Positions 1-7,373 of a stretch of 34,005 nt of DNA are shown piece after piece (within the stretch, counting starts at the first letter, position 1; the number at the start of each line of letters is the position of its first letter). The stretch covers positions 1 to 34,005 of the forward strand of contig JAJZLH010000060.1 in the NCBI GenBank assembly GCA_021803575.1, given 5' to 3'. The notes under the pieces are model-generated. The model saw only the letters and a list, made by a program, of their open reading frames with translations, was not told the origin of the DNA and ran no database searches. Source of the DNA: Bacillota bacterium. Lineage in GTDB: Bacteria; Bacillota; Sulfobacillia; JAJZYS01; JAJZLH01. A program made the translations under genes and the position numbers.

Positions 1-37
1 CCCAACGCCCGCACCCGACCGCCCCGCTTTCTCTGAC

Positions 38-760
38 TCAGGTTTCGGCTCCCAGTTTGGCATTGGTCCACACCGCCTGCACGTCGTCCAGCTCCTCCAG
101 GCGCTCCAGCAGCACAAGCAATGACGCCTGATCGTCAGCAGAAAGGTCCACCTCGACCCGGGGCACCCGCTCCAGACCGGCTGAGATCACGGCGGCACCG
201 AGGGAGGTGAGCGTCTCGCTCAGTGGCTGCAACGCCTCCGGCGGACCCACCACCACCAGCTCGTCGCCGTCCTCTTCCAGGTCCTCGGCCCCCGCCGCCA
301 AGAGGGCGTCCATCACCTGGTCGGGGTCGGCACTGAGCCGCACCACGGCCTTGGTGTCGAACTGCCAGACCACGCTGCCGGCTTCGCCCAGGCGGCCACC
401 GTGGCGGCTGAGCAGATGGCGCACCTCGCCGACGGTGCGGTTGCGGTTCTCGCTGATGCAATCGAGGAGGATGGCGGCGCCGCCCGGTCCATAGCCCTCG
501 TAGACGATCTCCTCGATCGCCCCCTCGCCGCCTATGCCGGTGCCGCGCTGGATCGCCCGCTCGATGTTGTCCTGCGGCAGGTTGTACTCCTTGGCCTTGG
601 CCAGGGCGGCCTTCAGCCGGTAGTTGGCGTCCGGATTGCCGCCGCCTTGACGGGCAGCCACTGTGATCTCACGTGCCAGCTTGGAGAAGGCCTGCCCCCG
701 CTGGGCGTCCACCACAGCCTTCTTGCGCTTGATGTTGGCCCACTTGGAATGGCCGGACAT
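38..760 (-). CDS. yebC: YebC/PmpR-family regulator (translation-associated)
   Basis: 240 residues, the usual length of the YebC/PmpR/TACO1 family. The N-terminus MSGHSKWANIKRKK and the block EGYGPGGAAILLDC (about residues 89-102) are family hallmarks. Family members were described as DNA-binding regulators; more recent work links them to easing ribosome stalling, so the exact role here is not decided by sequence. ATG at 760 is preceded by a GGAGGAGGAG ribosome binding site. It is the last visible gene of the tyrS-nadE-HAD-like-yebC run, 25 bp after the previous stop. In many bacteria yebC lies beside ruvC; here the neighbour beyond position 38 is outside the window. Confidence 0.95.
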   Translation of the reverse strand: MSGHSKWANIKRKKAVVDAQRGQAFSKLAREITVAARQGGGNPDANYRLKAALAKAKEYNLPQDNIERAIQRGTGIGGEGAIEEIVYEGYGPGGAAILLDCISENRNRTVGEVRHLLSRHGGRLGEAGSVVWQFDTKAVVRLSADPDQVMDALLAAGAEDLEEDGDELVVVGPPEALQPLSETLTSLGAAVISAGLERVPRVEVDLSADDQASLLVLLERLEELDDVQAVWTNAKLGAET

Positions 761-785
761 GCCTGCTCCTCCTCCTCACACCCGT

Positions 786-1340
786 TCACAACTCGGCCAT
801 CGCCCGCACCGCCAGACCGATGCGGCGCCCCGCCGCCCGCCACAGCACATGGTCGCTGAACAAGGTGGCATCCGCCAGATCGGTGGCCGTACGGGCCAGC
901 ACCCTGAGCAGCATGGCCGGGTCAGGTGGCCAGTCAGGCAGATCCTCCTCCGAGTAGGCGGAGGAGGCCAGGTCGCCCAGGCCCGCCATCTGGAGCGAGC
1001 GAGCCAAGGGGCGCCGGTTGAGGCAGCTGACCGCGATCACGGCGTCACCAGCCGCCCGCCGGCGGCCCAGTCTGGCCGCCATCCCCGGTATCACCACCTG
1101 GGTGCGGAGCACCAGTTCCAAGTAGCGGCTGGTGAAGATGTCGTAGGCCAATCTCCCGTGCGTCGGACCCAAGAGCGCCTTCAGCCCGGCCCGCGGCCCG
1201 TTGCGCAGCAATAGCCGCAGCTCGGGGTCGTCCAGGTGCTGGCCGACGGTCTCCCCCACCGCTCGGCCGAGCGCCTGTGGCCAGACCCTCGACAAGTCGA
1301 GCACGCCGTCTTCCGCTGAGACGATGACGAGCTGGCTCAC
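786..1340 (-). CDS. Degenerate HAD-like protein, function unknown
   Basis: 184 residues, no confident family name. The opening VIVSAEDGVLDLSRVWPQAL resembles HAD phosphatase motif I (hhhDxDGVL), but the position of the nucleophilic Asp is Ala and only the second Asp remains. VIAVSCLNRRPL (about residues 101-112) looks like motif II and a later FSDHVLWRAAGRRIGLAV like the motif IV/AG region. I infer an inactive or altered HAD fold; this is a by-eye match. GTG at 1340 overlaps the nadE stop as GTGA, so translation is probably coupled to nadE. It could instead be an unrelated alpha/beta protein. Confidence 0.75.
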   Translation of the reverse strand: MSQLVIVSAEDGVLDLSRVWPQALGRAVGETVGQHLDDPELRLLLRNGPRAGLKALLGPTHGRLAYDIFTSRYLELVLRTQVVIPGMAARLGRRRAAGDAVIAVSCLNRRPLARSLQMAGLGDLASSAYSEEDLPDWPPDPAMLLRVLARTATDLADATLFSDHVLWRAAGRRIGLAVRAMAEL

Positions 1341-2113
1341 CGCCCTCGGTCCGGGCGCGAAAAGACGGGGGGTGTCGCCAGCTTGTGGCGGGCCTTTCGC
1401 TGCATCGACTCGATGCGCTCAGCCACCTCCGGAGCGCCCTGGCCCGTGGCCAGGAAGCCGTCCAGCTGCTCGTAGCTGAGACCCATCTCGCCCTCATCGG
1501 TCTGGCCGGCCCACAGGCCGGCACTGGGCGTGCGGTCGATGATGCGTTGGGGTACGCCCAGCGCCTGGGCCAGCTGGCGCACCTCGTGCTTGAGGTAGCC
1601 GCCCAGGGGCAGGAAGTCGACACCGCCGTCGCCATACTTGGTGAAGTAGCCCACCTCCAGCTCCGAGCGGTTGCCGGTGCCGAACACCACGGCGTGGCGG
1701 CGGGCAGCCTGGTAGTAGAGGGCGGTCATGCGCAACCTCGGCTTCAGGTTGGCCACGCCCACGGCACTGCTCTCACCGCTCTCCTCGAGGGCGGCCAATA
1801 GGCTGTCGTATGCCTGATCGAGGTTCACGATGACGGTGTCGATGCCAGCTGAACGACAGGCCAACAGCCCGTCCTCCAGGTCCTCCGGCTGGGAGTGGCA
1901 TGGCATCAGAACTCCCAGCGCCCGTTCGGGCAAGGCACGGCCGAGCAGGTGCGCCACCACCGCCGAGTCGATCCCGCCGGAGGCGGCGACCACTCCGCCC
2001 TGGGCACCGGCAGCGGTCACCTGCTGCCGGATCCACTCCAGCAGCGGGCCGATTTCACCCTCGATGCCTAGACCTGATCCCCTTGGCTCTGTCTCTGGCC
2101 GCGTCGCCATCAC
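1337..2113 (-). CDS. nadE: NAD synthetase, ammonia-dependent type
   Basis: Converts nicotinate adenine dinucleotide to NAD using ATP and ammonia. 258 residues, so the stand-alone synthetase without the glutaminase domain. The ATP-pyrophosphatase P-loop SGGIDSA is at residues 45-51, GTGNRSE at 145-151 and the GYFTKYGDGG loop at 155-164. Two starts are possible, GTG at 2113 (overlapping the tyrS stop as GTGA) or ATG at 2110 (TGATG); both imply coupling to tyrS. The downstream HAD-like gene overlaps its stop. No glutaminase subunit is seen nearby, so free ammonia is the likely nitrogen donor. Confidence 0.95.
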   Translation of the reverse strand: MMATRPETEPRGSGLGIEGEIGPLLEWIRQQVTAAGAQGGVVAASGGIDSAVVAHLLGRALPERALGVLMPCHSQPEDLEDGLLACRSAGIDTVIVNLDQAYDSLLAALEESGESSAVGVANLKPRLRMTALYYQAARRHAVVFGTGNRSELEVGYFTKYGDGGVDFLPLGGYLKHEVRQLAQALGVPQRIIDRTPSAGLWAGQTDEGEMGLSYEQLDGFLATGQGAPEVAERIESMQRKARHKLATPPVFSRPDRGR

Positions 2114-3312
2114 CCTATTCTCCAGAATCGGCGCTTGCCCACCCGCAGAACGCCAACCGTGTCGGGACCGATCGATTCGGCCCCGCTCAACCGTTCGCCG
2201 TCCAGAGACACGGCACCTTGCCCGACCAGTCGGCGGGCCTCGGTGAGGCTGGAGGCGGCCTTCAGCGACACCAAGAGGTCGATCAGGCGGGTCGGTTCCG
2301 CCACCCGGATCGAGGCCAGATCACTCGGCGCCTCATGGTCCCGGAAGACGCGGCGGAATTCATCCCGGGCCATGGTGGCGGCTGCCTCGCCGTGACAGCA
2401 CCGAACCAGGGCCAGCGCCATTTCCTCTTTCAGGTCGCGGGCGCCGAGCTCACCCCGGCCGTGGCGGGACAGCAGCGCCTCAACCCGGTCCGGTCCCAGG
2501 TCGGTGGCAAGGCGCAGGTACTCCGGCACGGTCTCATCCGGAACCGACATCGCCTTGCCGAACATCATCGCCGGGGGGTCGAGCAGGCCGATCTGGTTGC
2601 CGAGCGACTTTGACATCTTCTGGTGGCCGTCCAGCCCAACCAAAAGCGGCATCAGCAGCACCACCTCCGGCATCAGCCCCAGATCCCGCATCAGCTCGCG
2701 GGCGGTCAGGAGATTGAAGCGCTGGTCCGTACCTCCCAGCTCGACATCGGCCTTCAGCGCCACCGAGTCGTAGCCTTGCATCAAAGGGTAGAAGAACTCG
2801 TGGATGTAGATCGGCCGGTTGTCCTTGAATCGGAGTTTGAAGTCCTCCCTCTCCAGCATCCTGGCCACCGTCTGGTGGGCGGCGAGTTCGATCACGTCGG
2901 CGAAGGTCAACGGTGCCAGCCAGGTTGAGTTGAACTCAAGGCGCGTCTTCGCCGGGTCGAGAATGCGGAACACCTGGTCCCGATAGGTCCTGGCGTTGGC
3001 CGCCACCTCGGCGCTGGTCAGCTGGCGGCGGACGTCCTGGCGCTGAGTGGGATCGCCGATGCGGCCTGTGAAGTCGCCGATCAGAAAGACGACCTGGTGG
3101 CCCAGGTCCTGGAACTGGCGGAGCTTGCGCAGCACCACGGCATGGCCGATGTGGAGGTCCGGCGCGCTGGGATCGGCGCCCAGCTTCACGACGAGCGGCC
3201 GCTGGGCTCGCGCGCTCTCCTCGAGCTTGGCCGCCAGTTCGTCCCTGCCGATCAGCTCGACCGCACCGGCGCTGAGGGCATCCAGCTGCGCGTCGATCGA
3301 CGGTCGCTGCAC
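2110..3312 (-). CDS. tyrS: Tyrosyl-tRNA synthetase (TyrZ-like)
   Basis: Class Ic synthetase charging tRNA-Tyr. Using the GTG at 3312 it has 400 residues: HIGH at 54-57, KMSKS at 232-236, and a C-terminal S4 RNA-binding domain from about residue 335. The segment KLGADPSAPDLHIGH and FLIGDFTGRIGDPT matches the TyrZ subgroup rather than the classic B. subtilis TyrS. A longer frame opens at GTG 3348, but 3312 is preferred because GGAGGGGAGGAG lies 4 nt upstream of it and family alignments begin at IDAQLDAL. First gene of a four-gene run. No T-box is visible in the short leader, unlike pheS and thrS in this window. Confidence 0.95.
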   Translation of the reverse strand: MQRPSIDAQLDALSAGAVELIGRDELAAKLEESARAQRPLVVKLGADPSAPDLHIGHAVVLRKLRQFQDLGHQVVFLIGDFTGRIGDPTQRQDVRRQLTSAEVAANARTYRDQVFRILDPAKTRLEFNSTWLAPLTFADVIELAAHQTVARMLEREDFKLRFKDNRPIYIHEFFYPLMQGYDSVALKADVELGGTDQRFNLLTARELMRDLGLMPEVVLLMPLLVGLDGHQKMSKSLGNQIGLLDPPAMMFGKAMSVPDETVPEYLRLATDLGPDRVEALLSRHGRGELGARDLKEEMALALVRCCHGEAAATMARDEFRRVFRDHEAPSDLASIRVAEPTRLIDLLVSLKAASSLTEARRLVGQGAVSLDGERLSGAESIGPDTVGVLRVGKRRFWRIG

Positions 3313-3458
3313 CGGACTCCTCCCCTCCGGCCTGGCCGCTACCCGCACCTGACCCGCCGCCTGGGCCGCCTGCGGGCGGCCCGGCCCAAAGCCGGTCGAC
3401 CAAACCGTATGTTATATACTGTCCTAGTTCGACTGACCTCGTCGAGGGGGTTTTCTCC
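3313..3458. promoter_or_regulatory. Divergent tyrS / PBP promoter region
   Basis: The 146 bp between tyrS and the penicillin-binding protein hold the only AT-rich patch locally, at about 3401-3428. A TATACT hexamer (3415-3420) could be the -10 for the plus-strand PBP gene and TATAAC on the other strand the -10 for tyrS. I cannot assign convincing -35 boxes. A GAGGGGG ribosome binding site lies at 3444-3450. Confidence 0.4.
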
Positions 3459-3572
3459 GTACCCGCGCACAACTCCCGTCGCCCCTCAGGCAAAGGCTCA
3501 GGCCTGCGCCGCACCGGTCAGGCGTATCGGCATTTCCGCCGCTTCTCGCTGGAGCACCCGTGGAAGCTGGCC
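3459..3572 (+). other. Probable N-terminal coding extension of the PBP gene
   Basis: In frame with the PBP, this stretch encodes a basic cytoplasmic segment (GKGSGLRRTGQAYRHFRRFS at about residues 11-30) followed by LEHPWKLA and then the membrane helix. That is how class A PBPs normally begin. There is no in-frame ATG, GTG or TTG. GAGGGGG (3444-3450) is spaced 8 nt from GTA at 3459, which would be ideal if the codon were GTG; CTG at 3504 is another option. Confidence 0.55.
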
Positions 3573-6143
3573 GTGCTCGGCGCCCTGACCGTGGTGGGCT
3601 TTCTGGTGCTGGCTGGCGCCTACCTGACCATCCGCGTCATCACCACCCTGCCGTCGGTCAACACGGTGGGCCAGGAGTCGACCCGCTCGGTCATCTACGA
3701 CCTGGCCGGTCAGCCCGTGTCCTATCTGTGGGGGCAGGCCGCCCAGCCCGTGCCCCTGTCCGAGATCCCGATCGACCTGCAAGACGCCATCATCGCCACT
3801 GAGGATCACGCCTTCTACCAGAACAGCGGCATCGACCTGAAGAGCATCGTGCGGGCAGCTCTGGCCGACCTCACCCACCGGGCCGCCGTGCAAGGCGCCT
3901 CCACCATCACCGAGCAGCTGGCCAAGATCCACTACCTGAGCAATCAGAAGACGCTGACCCGCAAGATCGCCGAGGTGATCCTGGGCCTCGAGATCGCCCA
4001 CACCTACACCAAGGCGCAGATTCTCGACATGTACCTGAACCAGGTCTACCTGGGCGAGGGAGCGACCGGCGTGGCGGACGCCAGCCAGGTCTATTTCAAC
4101 AAGCCGGTCAGCCAGCTCACCCTGGGCCAGGCCGCCCTGATTGCCGGGCTGCCCCAGGCGCCCAGCTATCTCGACCCGTTCGTCAACCTCACGGCGGCCG
4201 TGGCCCGCCAGCACGTCGTGCTGCAGAACATGGTGCACTACGGCTACATCACCGAGGCCCAGGCCCAGGCCGCTGCCAGCGCCCCCTTGGACCTGTCGCA
4301 CGGCACCCTGGCCTCCACCACCAACTACCCGTATCCCTGGTACGTGGACACCGTGGTCAGCACCCTGCTCAGCCACGGCTTCTCCATGAATCAGCTGCTC
4401 TACGGCGGCCTCAAGATCTATACGCCGCTGGTGCCGTCGATCGAGAACGACGCCACCAACGCCGTCGCCACCGTCATGAACAAGGCCTTCGGGCCAATCC
4501 AGCCCGGCGTTGTCCCCAACAACGAGGCGGCCGTGATCGTGATCGACCCGCACAACGGCTACGTGGAGGCGGTGGTGGGCGGTCGGGTGCACAACACCAT
4601 TCTGGCCTTCAACCGCGCCACCCAGGCCTATCGGCAGACCGGATCGGCGATCAAGCCCTTGGCCGAATACACGACCGCTATCCTGCAGGGCTACACCCCT
4701 GGCACGATCATCGACGACGGCATCTGGATGTTCCATAACGGCGTGCCCTGGCCGCAGAACGACAGCAAGCGCTACCTGGGCCGCATCACGATGCAGCGGG
4801 CGCTGTCGCTCTCCGACAACAACGCCTCGGTGCGGCTGCTCAGCATGGTCGGCATTCACAACGCCTTCGTCACAGCCACCCAGATCTTCGGCCTGCCCCT
4901 GGTGGCACAGGGGGTGCGCAACGACCAGACCCTGGCCATGGGCATCGGCGGCCTGACCAAGGGCGTGACACCGATGCAGATGGCCGAGGCCTATACGGTC
5001 TTCCCCAACGAGGGTTATCGGGCGATCCCGATCGTCGTCACCAAGGTGGTCAGCCCCACCGGCCAGGTGCTGTTCACGGATGCCCCGCAGCTGATTCACG
5101 TGCTCTCGGCCCAGGTCTCCTACGTCATGATCAAGATGATGGAGCGGATGTTTGTCTACGGCACGGCGCGCAGCCCATTGCTCCAGATCAACCGGCCGGC
5201 CGCCGGCAAGACCGGTACCACCAACCGGGCCACCGACGGCTGGTTCATCGCCTTCACGCCCCAGCTGGAGACAGTGGTCTGGGAGGGCACCGACAACAAC
5301 GCCACGCAGCCCGGCGTGTACGGCGCCACCCACGCCGGCCCGATCTGGGCTGACCTGATGCGGCAGGTGGTGGCCAACATGCCGGTTGAACACTTCCCGC
5401 GTCCGCCCGGCATCGTGCAGGTCACGATCGACACCAAGTCTGGAATGCTGCCCAGCCCGCTGACACCCCGGCAGTACAATCCGGTATGGCTGGGCTACGT
5501 CGTGTCCAATCACTACTTCTATATCAACGGCACACAGCCCACCCAGCAGAGCAACGTCTGGATCCAGGTCCAGGTCGACAGTGCCGACACCAGCCTGCTC
5601 TGGACCCCGGGCTGCCCGTCGCCCCCGGTGACCAAGGTCTTCCTGACCCGCCCCACCGACATCATGACCGGGCCCGGCATGCAGCTGCCGATCGACTCGG
5701 TGCTCTGGCCGCCGACCCAGAGCTGCACCAGCGGTACGACGCCACCTGCCAGCACACCCTCGTCCGCCACCGTCTTCATCCAGAACGGCGCCGCCACCCC
5801 CACCGCCATCTCCACGACAGTCGGCACCACCTTCTCCCTCACCTTGCAAAACGCCGACAACGTGCCCTACACCTTCACGCTGCCAGCCTTTGGTGTCGGC
5901 ACCCAGACCGTCGGTGCCAACACCTCGTTGACGATGACCATGAACGCCAACCAGGCCGGCACGTACGGCTGGACGCTGTCTCCCACCAACGGCGCCACGC
6001 CGACCATCAATGGCACCCTCACGGTCGAGCCCGCCGCATCGTCCAGCACCCCTCCGTCCGGCGGCTCAAGCAGCAGCCCCTCGTCAGGATCTCCTTCGTC
6101 CGGGGGTTCGAGCACCAGCCCCTCGTCAGGATCTCCTCCGTAG
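3573..6143 (+). CDS. Class A penicillin-binding protein with cupredoxin-like tail
   Basis: Bifunctional peptidoglycan glycosyltransferase/transpeptidase anchored in the membrane. From GTG 3573: membrane helix within residues 1-25; glycosyltransferase with ATEDHAFYQNSGID (Glu77), GASTITEQLAK (108-118) and RKIAEVILGLEI; transpeptidase with SxxK at Ser358-Lys361, SDN at 414-416 and KTGT at 546-549. All catalytic motifs are intact. Residues about 735-818 form an added domain resembling a cupredoxin (beta pattern, NADNVPYTFTLPAFGVG, QAGTYGW) but with no His, Cys or Met ligands. A Ser/Pro/Gly tail ends the 856-residue protein. The canonical GTG start falls inside the membrane helix and has no good ribosome binding site, so the true start is probably upstream. 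Confidence 0.93.
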   Translation: MLGALTVVGFLVLAGAYLTIRVITTLPSVNTVGQESTRSVIYDLAGQPVSYLWGQAAQPVPLSEIPIDLQDAIIATEDHAFYQNSGIDLKSIVRAALADLTHRAAVQGASTITEQLAKIHYLSNQKTLTRKIAEVILGLEIAHTYTKAQILDMYLNQVYLGEGATGVADASQVYFNKPVSQLTLGQAALIAGLPQAPSYLDPFVNLTAAVARQHVVLQNMVHYGYITEAQAQAAASAPLDLSHGTLASTTNYPYPWYVDTVVSTLLSHGFSMNQLLYGGLKIYTPLVPSIENDATNAVATVMNKAFGPIQPGVVPNNEAAVIVIDPHNGYVEAVVGGRVHNTILAFNRATQAYRQTGSAIKPLAEYTTAILQGYTPGTIIDDGIWMFHNGVPWPQNDSKRYLGRITMQRALSLSDNNASVRLLSMVGIHNAFVTATQIFGLPLVAQGVRNDQTLAMGIGGLTKGVTPMQMAEAYTVFPNEGYRAIPIVVTKVVSPTGQVLFTDAPQLIHVLSAQVSYVMIKMMERMFVYGTARSPLLQINRPAAGKTGTTNRATDGWFIAFTPQLETVVWEGTDNNATQPGVYGATHAGPIWADLMRQVVANMPVEHFPRPPGIVQVTIDTKSGMLPSPLTPRQYNPVWLGYVVSNHYFYINGTQPTQQSNVWIQVQVDSADTSLLWTPGCPSPPVTKVFLTRPTDIMTGPGMQLPIDSVLWPPTQSCTSGTTPPASTPSSATVFIQNGAATPTAISTTVGTTFSLTLQNADNVPYTFTLPAFGVGTQTVGANTSLTMTMNANQAGTYGWTLSPTNGATPTINGTLTVEPAASSSTPPSGGSSSSPSSGSPSSGGSSTSPSSGSPP
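6074..6137 (+). repeat. 22-bp direct repeat encoding the PBP Ser/Pro/Gly tail
   Basis: Two identical 22-bp copies (6074-6095 and 6116-6137) with a 42-bp period encode the repeated SPSSGSP units at the end of the PBP. The period is a multiple of three, so gain or loss of a unit keeps the frame. Confidence 0.8.
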
Positions 6144-6212
6144 CTCTGGGCGGGCCGTGCTGGACCGCGGCCTTGAACGGTTGATTCTCGTCTCTCGTCG
6201 CTGACAGCTGGA

Positions 6213-6246
6213 GGGGGGACCTCATTGGCCCCACTGCTGTCCCCCC
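6213..6246 (+). repeat. Inverted repeat covering an RBS after the PBP gene
   Basis: GGGGGGAC (6213-6220) is perfectly complementary to GTCCCCCC (6239-6246), with an 18-nt loop. No T-run follows, so it is a poor terminator. The 5' arm contains most of the GGAGGGGGG ribosome binding site for the small ORF at 6225, so the hairpin could hide that site. Confidence 0.5.
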
Positions 6247-6428
6247 CGCACGGCCGGCCCTTCGACTCCAGCCTTCGCCCGCACGCCGCCTGCCGCTGGC
6301 TTCGCCGGGCTGGCATGGCAGTCGTCCTGCTGGCAATCCCGGCCTGCGGCACCGTTGGTGCACCGTCCGGCGGCGGCTTCGTCCATCAGCTCCCCTCCGG
6401 GTGGCTGGACGATCCATGGCCATCTTGA
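6225..6428 (+). CDS. Small lipoprotein-like ORF, possibly a truncated gene
   Basis: 67 residues from a TTG start with GGAGGGGGG ending 6 nt upstream. Residues about 27-41 (RRAGMAVVLLAIPAC) form a positive-hydrophobic-Cys pattern resembling a lipoprotein signal; the lipobox IPAC is imperfect because of the Pro. Only about 26 residues follow the Cys, so it may be the remaining N-terminus of a longer exported lipoprotein. It lies 81 bp after the PBP stop in a region that otherwise codes poorly. I do not recognise a family. Confidence 0.35.
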   Translation: MAPLLSPPHGRPFDSSLRPHAACRWLRRAGMAVVLLAIPACGTVGAPSGGGFVHQLPSGWLDDPWPS

Positions 6429-6660
6429 GTTCGTGTCGGGCATCTGGGCCTGTCGAGAGGGATGTCGGCCGCCCTGGAAACGATTCGCAAGTCCGTGTGT
6501 CTGCCACTGTGATGGACGGCGGTTTCCTGACTCAGGCCTTGATCAACCGATTCAGGCGGCTCCCCGCCCGCTGGGGGAAGAGTCCGGTTGCCGTCATCGT
6601 CACGCTGGCCTGGGCTGTGTCCGGGTTTCGTTCGAGAATGCAACCGGTTTGCGGAGCCTC
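6429..6660. other. Stretch without a recognised gene
   Basis: Between the lipoprotein-like ORF and the PIN toxin stop. The frames that stay open have no family resemblance, good ribosome binding site or typical composition. I see no terminator with a T-run and no RNA gene. It may be decayed coding sequence. Confidence 0.4.
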
Positions 6661-7083
6661 TTAGCCCAAGTCGACGAAAGGATTGACGATGCGCAGAGCA
6701 CCGAGTTCACGCCCATGCTGCATGTCTTCCGTATACAAGACGGATGAGCCGCCGGCCAGGGCCGCCTCCACGATCAGTGCGTCCCAGAATGAAAAGTCCT
6801 GTTGCGTCGTTCGAGCGATGGCGGCCAGGATCATGGGGCCATCCACCAGAATGGTCGGCCAACTCAGAAAGTCATGGATGTCATCGAGCGCTGCCCTGAC
6901 GTCTACAGGGACGGCCAGCTTTCTGGTGACCGTCACGAAATACTCCTGCAAGACCTGCGTGCTGACCACAGCCCTGCCATTCAACACCTCGCGCTCCACA
7001 AGACGCTGGGCCCGCTCCTGCTTCTGCGGATCCTTGGCGTCAACCGCGTAGACGAGGATGTTGGTATCAAGAAACGACCGCAT
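6661..7083 (-). CDS. vapC: PIN-domain toxin, VapC-like ribonuclease
   Basis: 140 residues starting at ATG 7083 (MRSFLDTNILVYAVD), which overlaps the antitoxin stop as TGATG; a longer in-frame opening to 7116 would run into the antitoxin gene. PIN hallmarks are the first acidic residue in FLDTNILVY, the central Glu in TQVLQEYFVTV, and SFWDALIVEAAL with LYTEDMQHG near the C-terminus. VapC toxins cleave RNA, often tRNA or rRNA, when freed from the antitoxin; the target here is unknown. Coupled to the antitoxin gene and regulated by the operator at 7330-7354. Confidence 0.88.
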   Translation of the reverse strand: MRSFLDTNILVYAVDAKDPQKQERAQRLVEREVLNGRAVVSTQVLQEYFVTVTRKLAVPVDVRAALDDIHDFLSWPTILVDGPMILAAIARTTQQDFSFWDALIVEAALAGGSSVLYTEDMQHGRELGALRIVNPFVDLG

Positions 7084-7316
7084 CAAGGACGCTCGTGCAG
7101 GTCTTCCCGACTCCACTGGTGGTCACCGCGGCTCGCACGGCTTTGTTGCGCGCGGCTCAGAAAGCGGCGGACTGCCTGATTCCTGTCCTCACGCCAGCCA
7201 CTGTAGGACTCAAGGTATTCGCGCAGCAGTGCATTGACCGATGTTCTTTGATCCAGGGCCCGTCTGCGAGCTAGCTTGAGCACTTCATCATCCACGGTGA
7301 TCGTCAGGTTTGCCAT
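7083..7316 (-). CDS. vapB: Ribbon-helix-helix antitoxin, VapB-like
   Basis: 77 residues from ATG 7316, with GGGAGGG 6 nt upstream. The N-terminus MANLTITVDDEVLKLARRRA is the beta strand and first helix of a ribbon-helix-helix DNA-binding fold, followed by a second helix (TSVNALLREYL). The charged C-terminal part (about residues 45-77) is expected to bind and block the PIN toxin. An in-frame upstream ATG at 7373 is rejected because it would lie upstream of the predicted transcript start. Its stop overlaps the toxin start by one base. Likely represses its own promoter together with the toxin. Confidence 0.85.
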   Translation of the reverse strand: MANLTITVDDEVLKLARRRALDQRTSVNALLREYLESYSGWREDRNQAVRRFLSRAQQSRASRGDHQWSREDLHERP

Positions 7317-7329
7317 CTCGAACCCTCCC

Positions 7330-7373
7330 GTGCTACACGGGATTAGTGTAGCACGGCGCATCTGGCGACTCAA
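7330..7373 (-). promoter_or_regulatory. vapBC promoter and palindromic operator
   Basis: On the minus strand TTGAGT (7368-7373) and TACACT (7345-7350) are spaced exactly 17 bp. A perfect 9-bp inverted repeat, GTGCTACAC (7330-7338) and GTGTAGCAC (7346-7354), 7-bp spacer, overlaps the -10 and ends 13 bp before the antitoxin ATG. Such an arrangement is expected for an autoregulatory operator bound by a ribbon-helix-helix antitoxin. Confidence 0.7.

Noticed and set aside
3498-5849. A 783-codon open frame on the minus strand opposite the PBP gene
   Set aside because: It lies wholly antisense to a clear PBP, has the Gly/Asp/Val/His-rich composition of high-GC shadow frames and no recognisable motif.
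6386-6664. Several short open frames between the PBP and the toxin gene
   Set aside because: None has a supporting ribosome binding site or family resemblance; they overlap each other on both strands.
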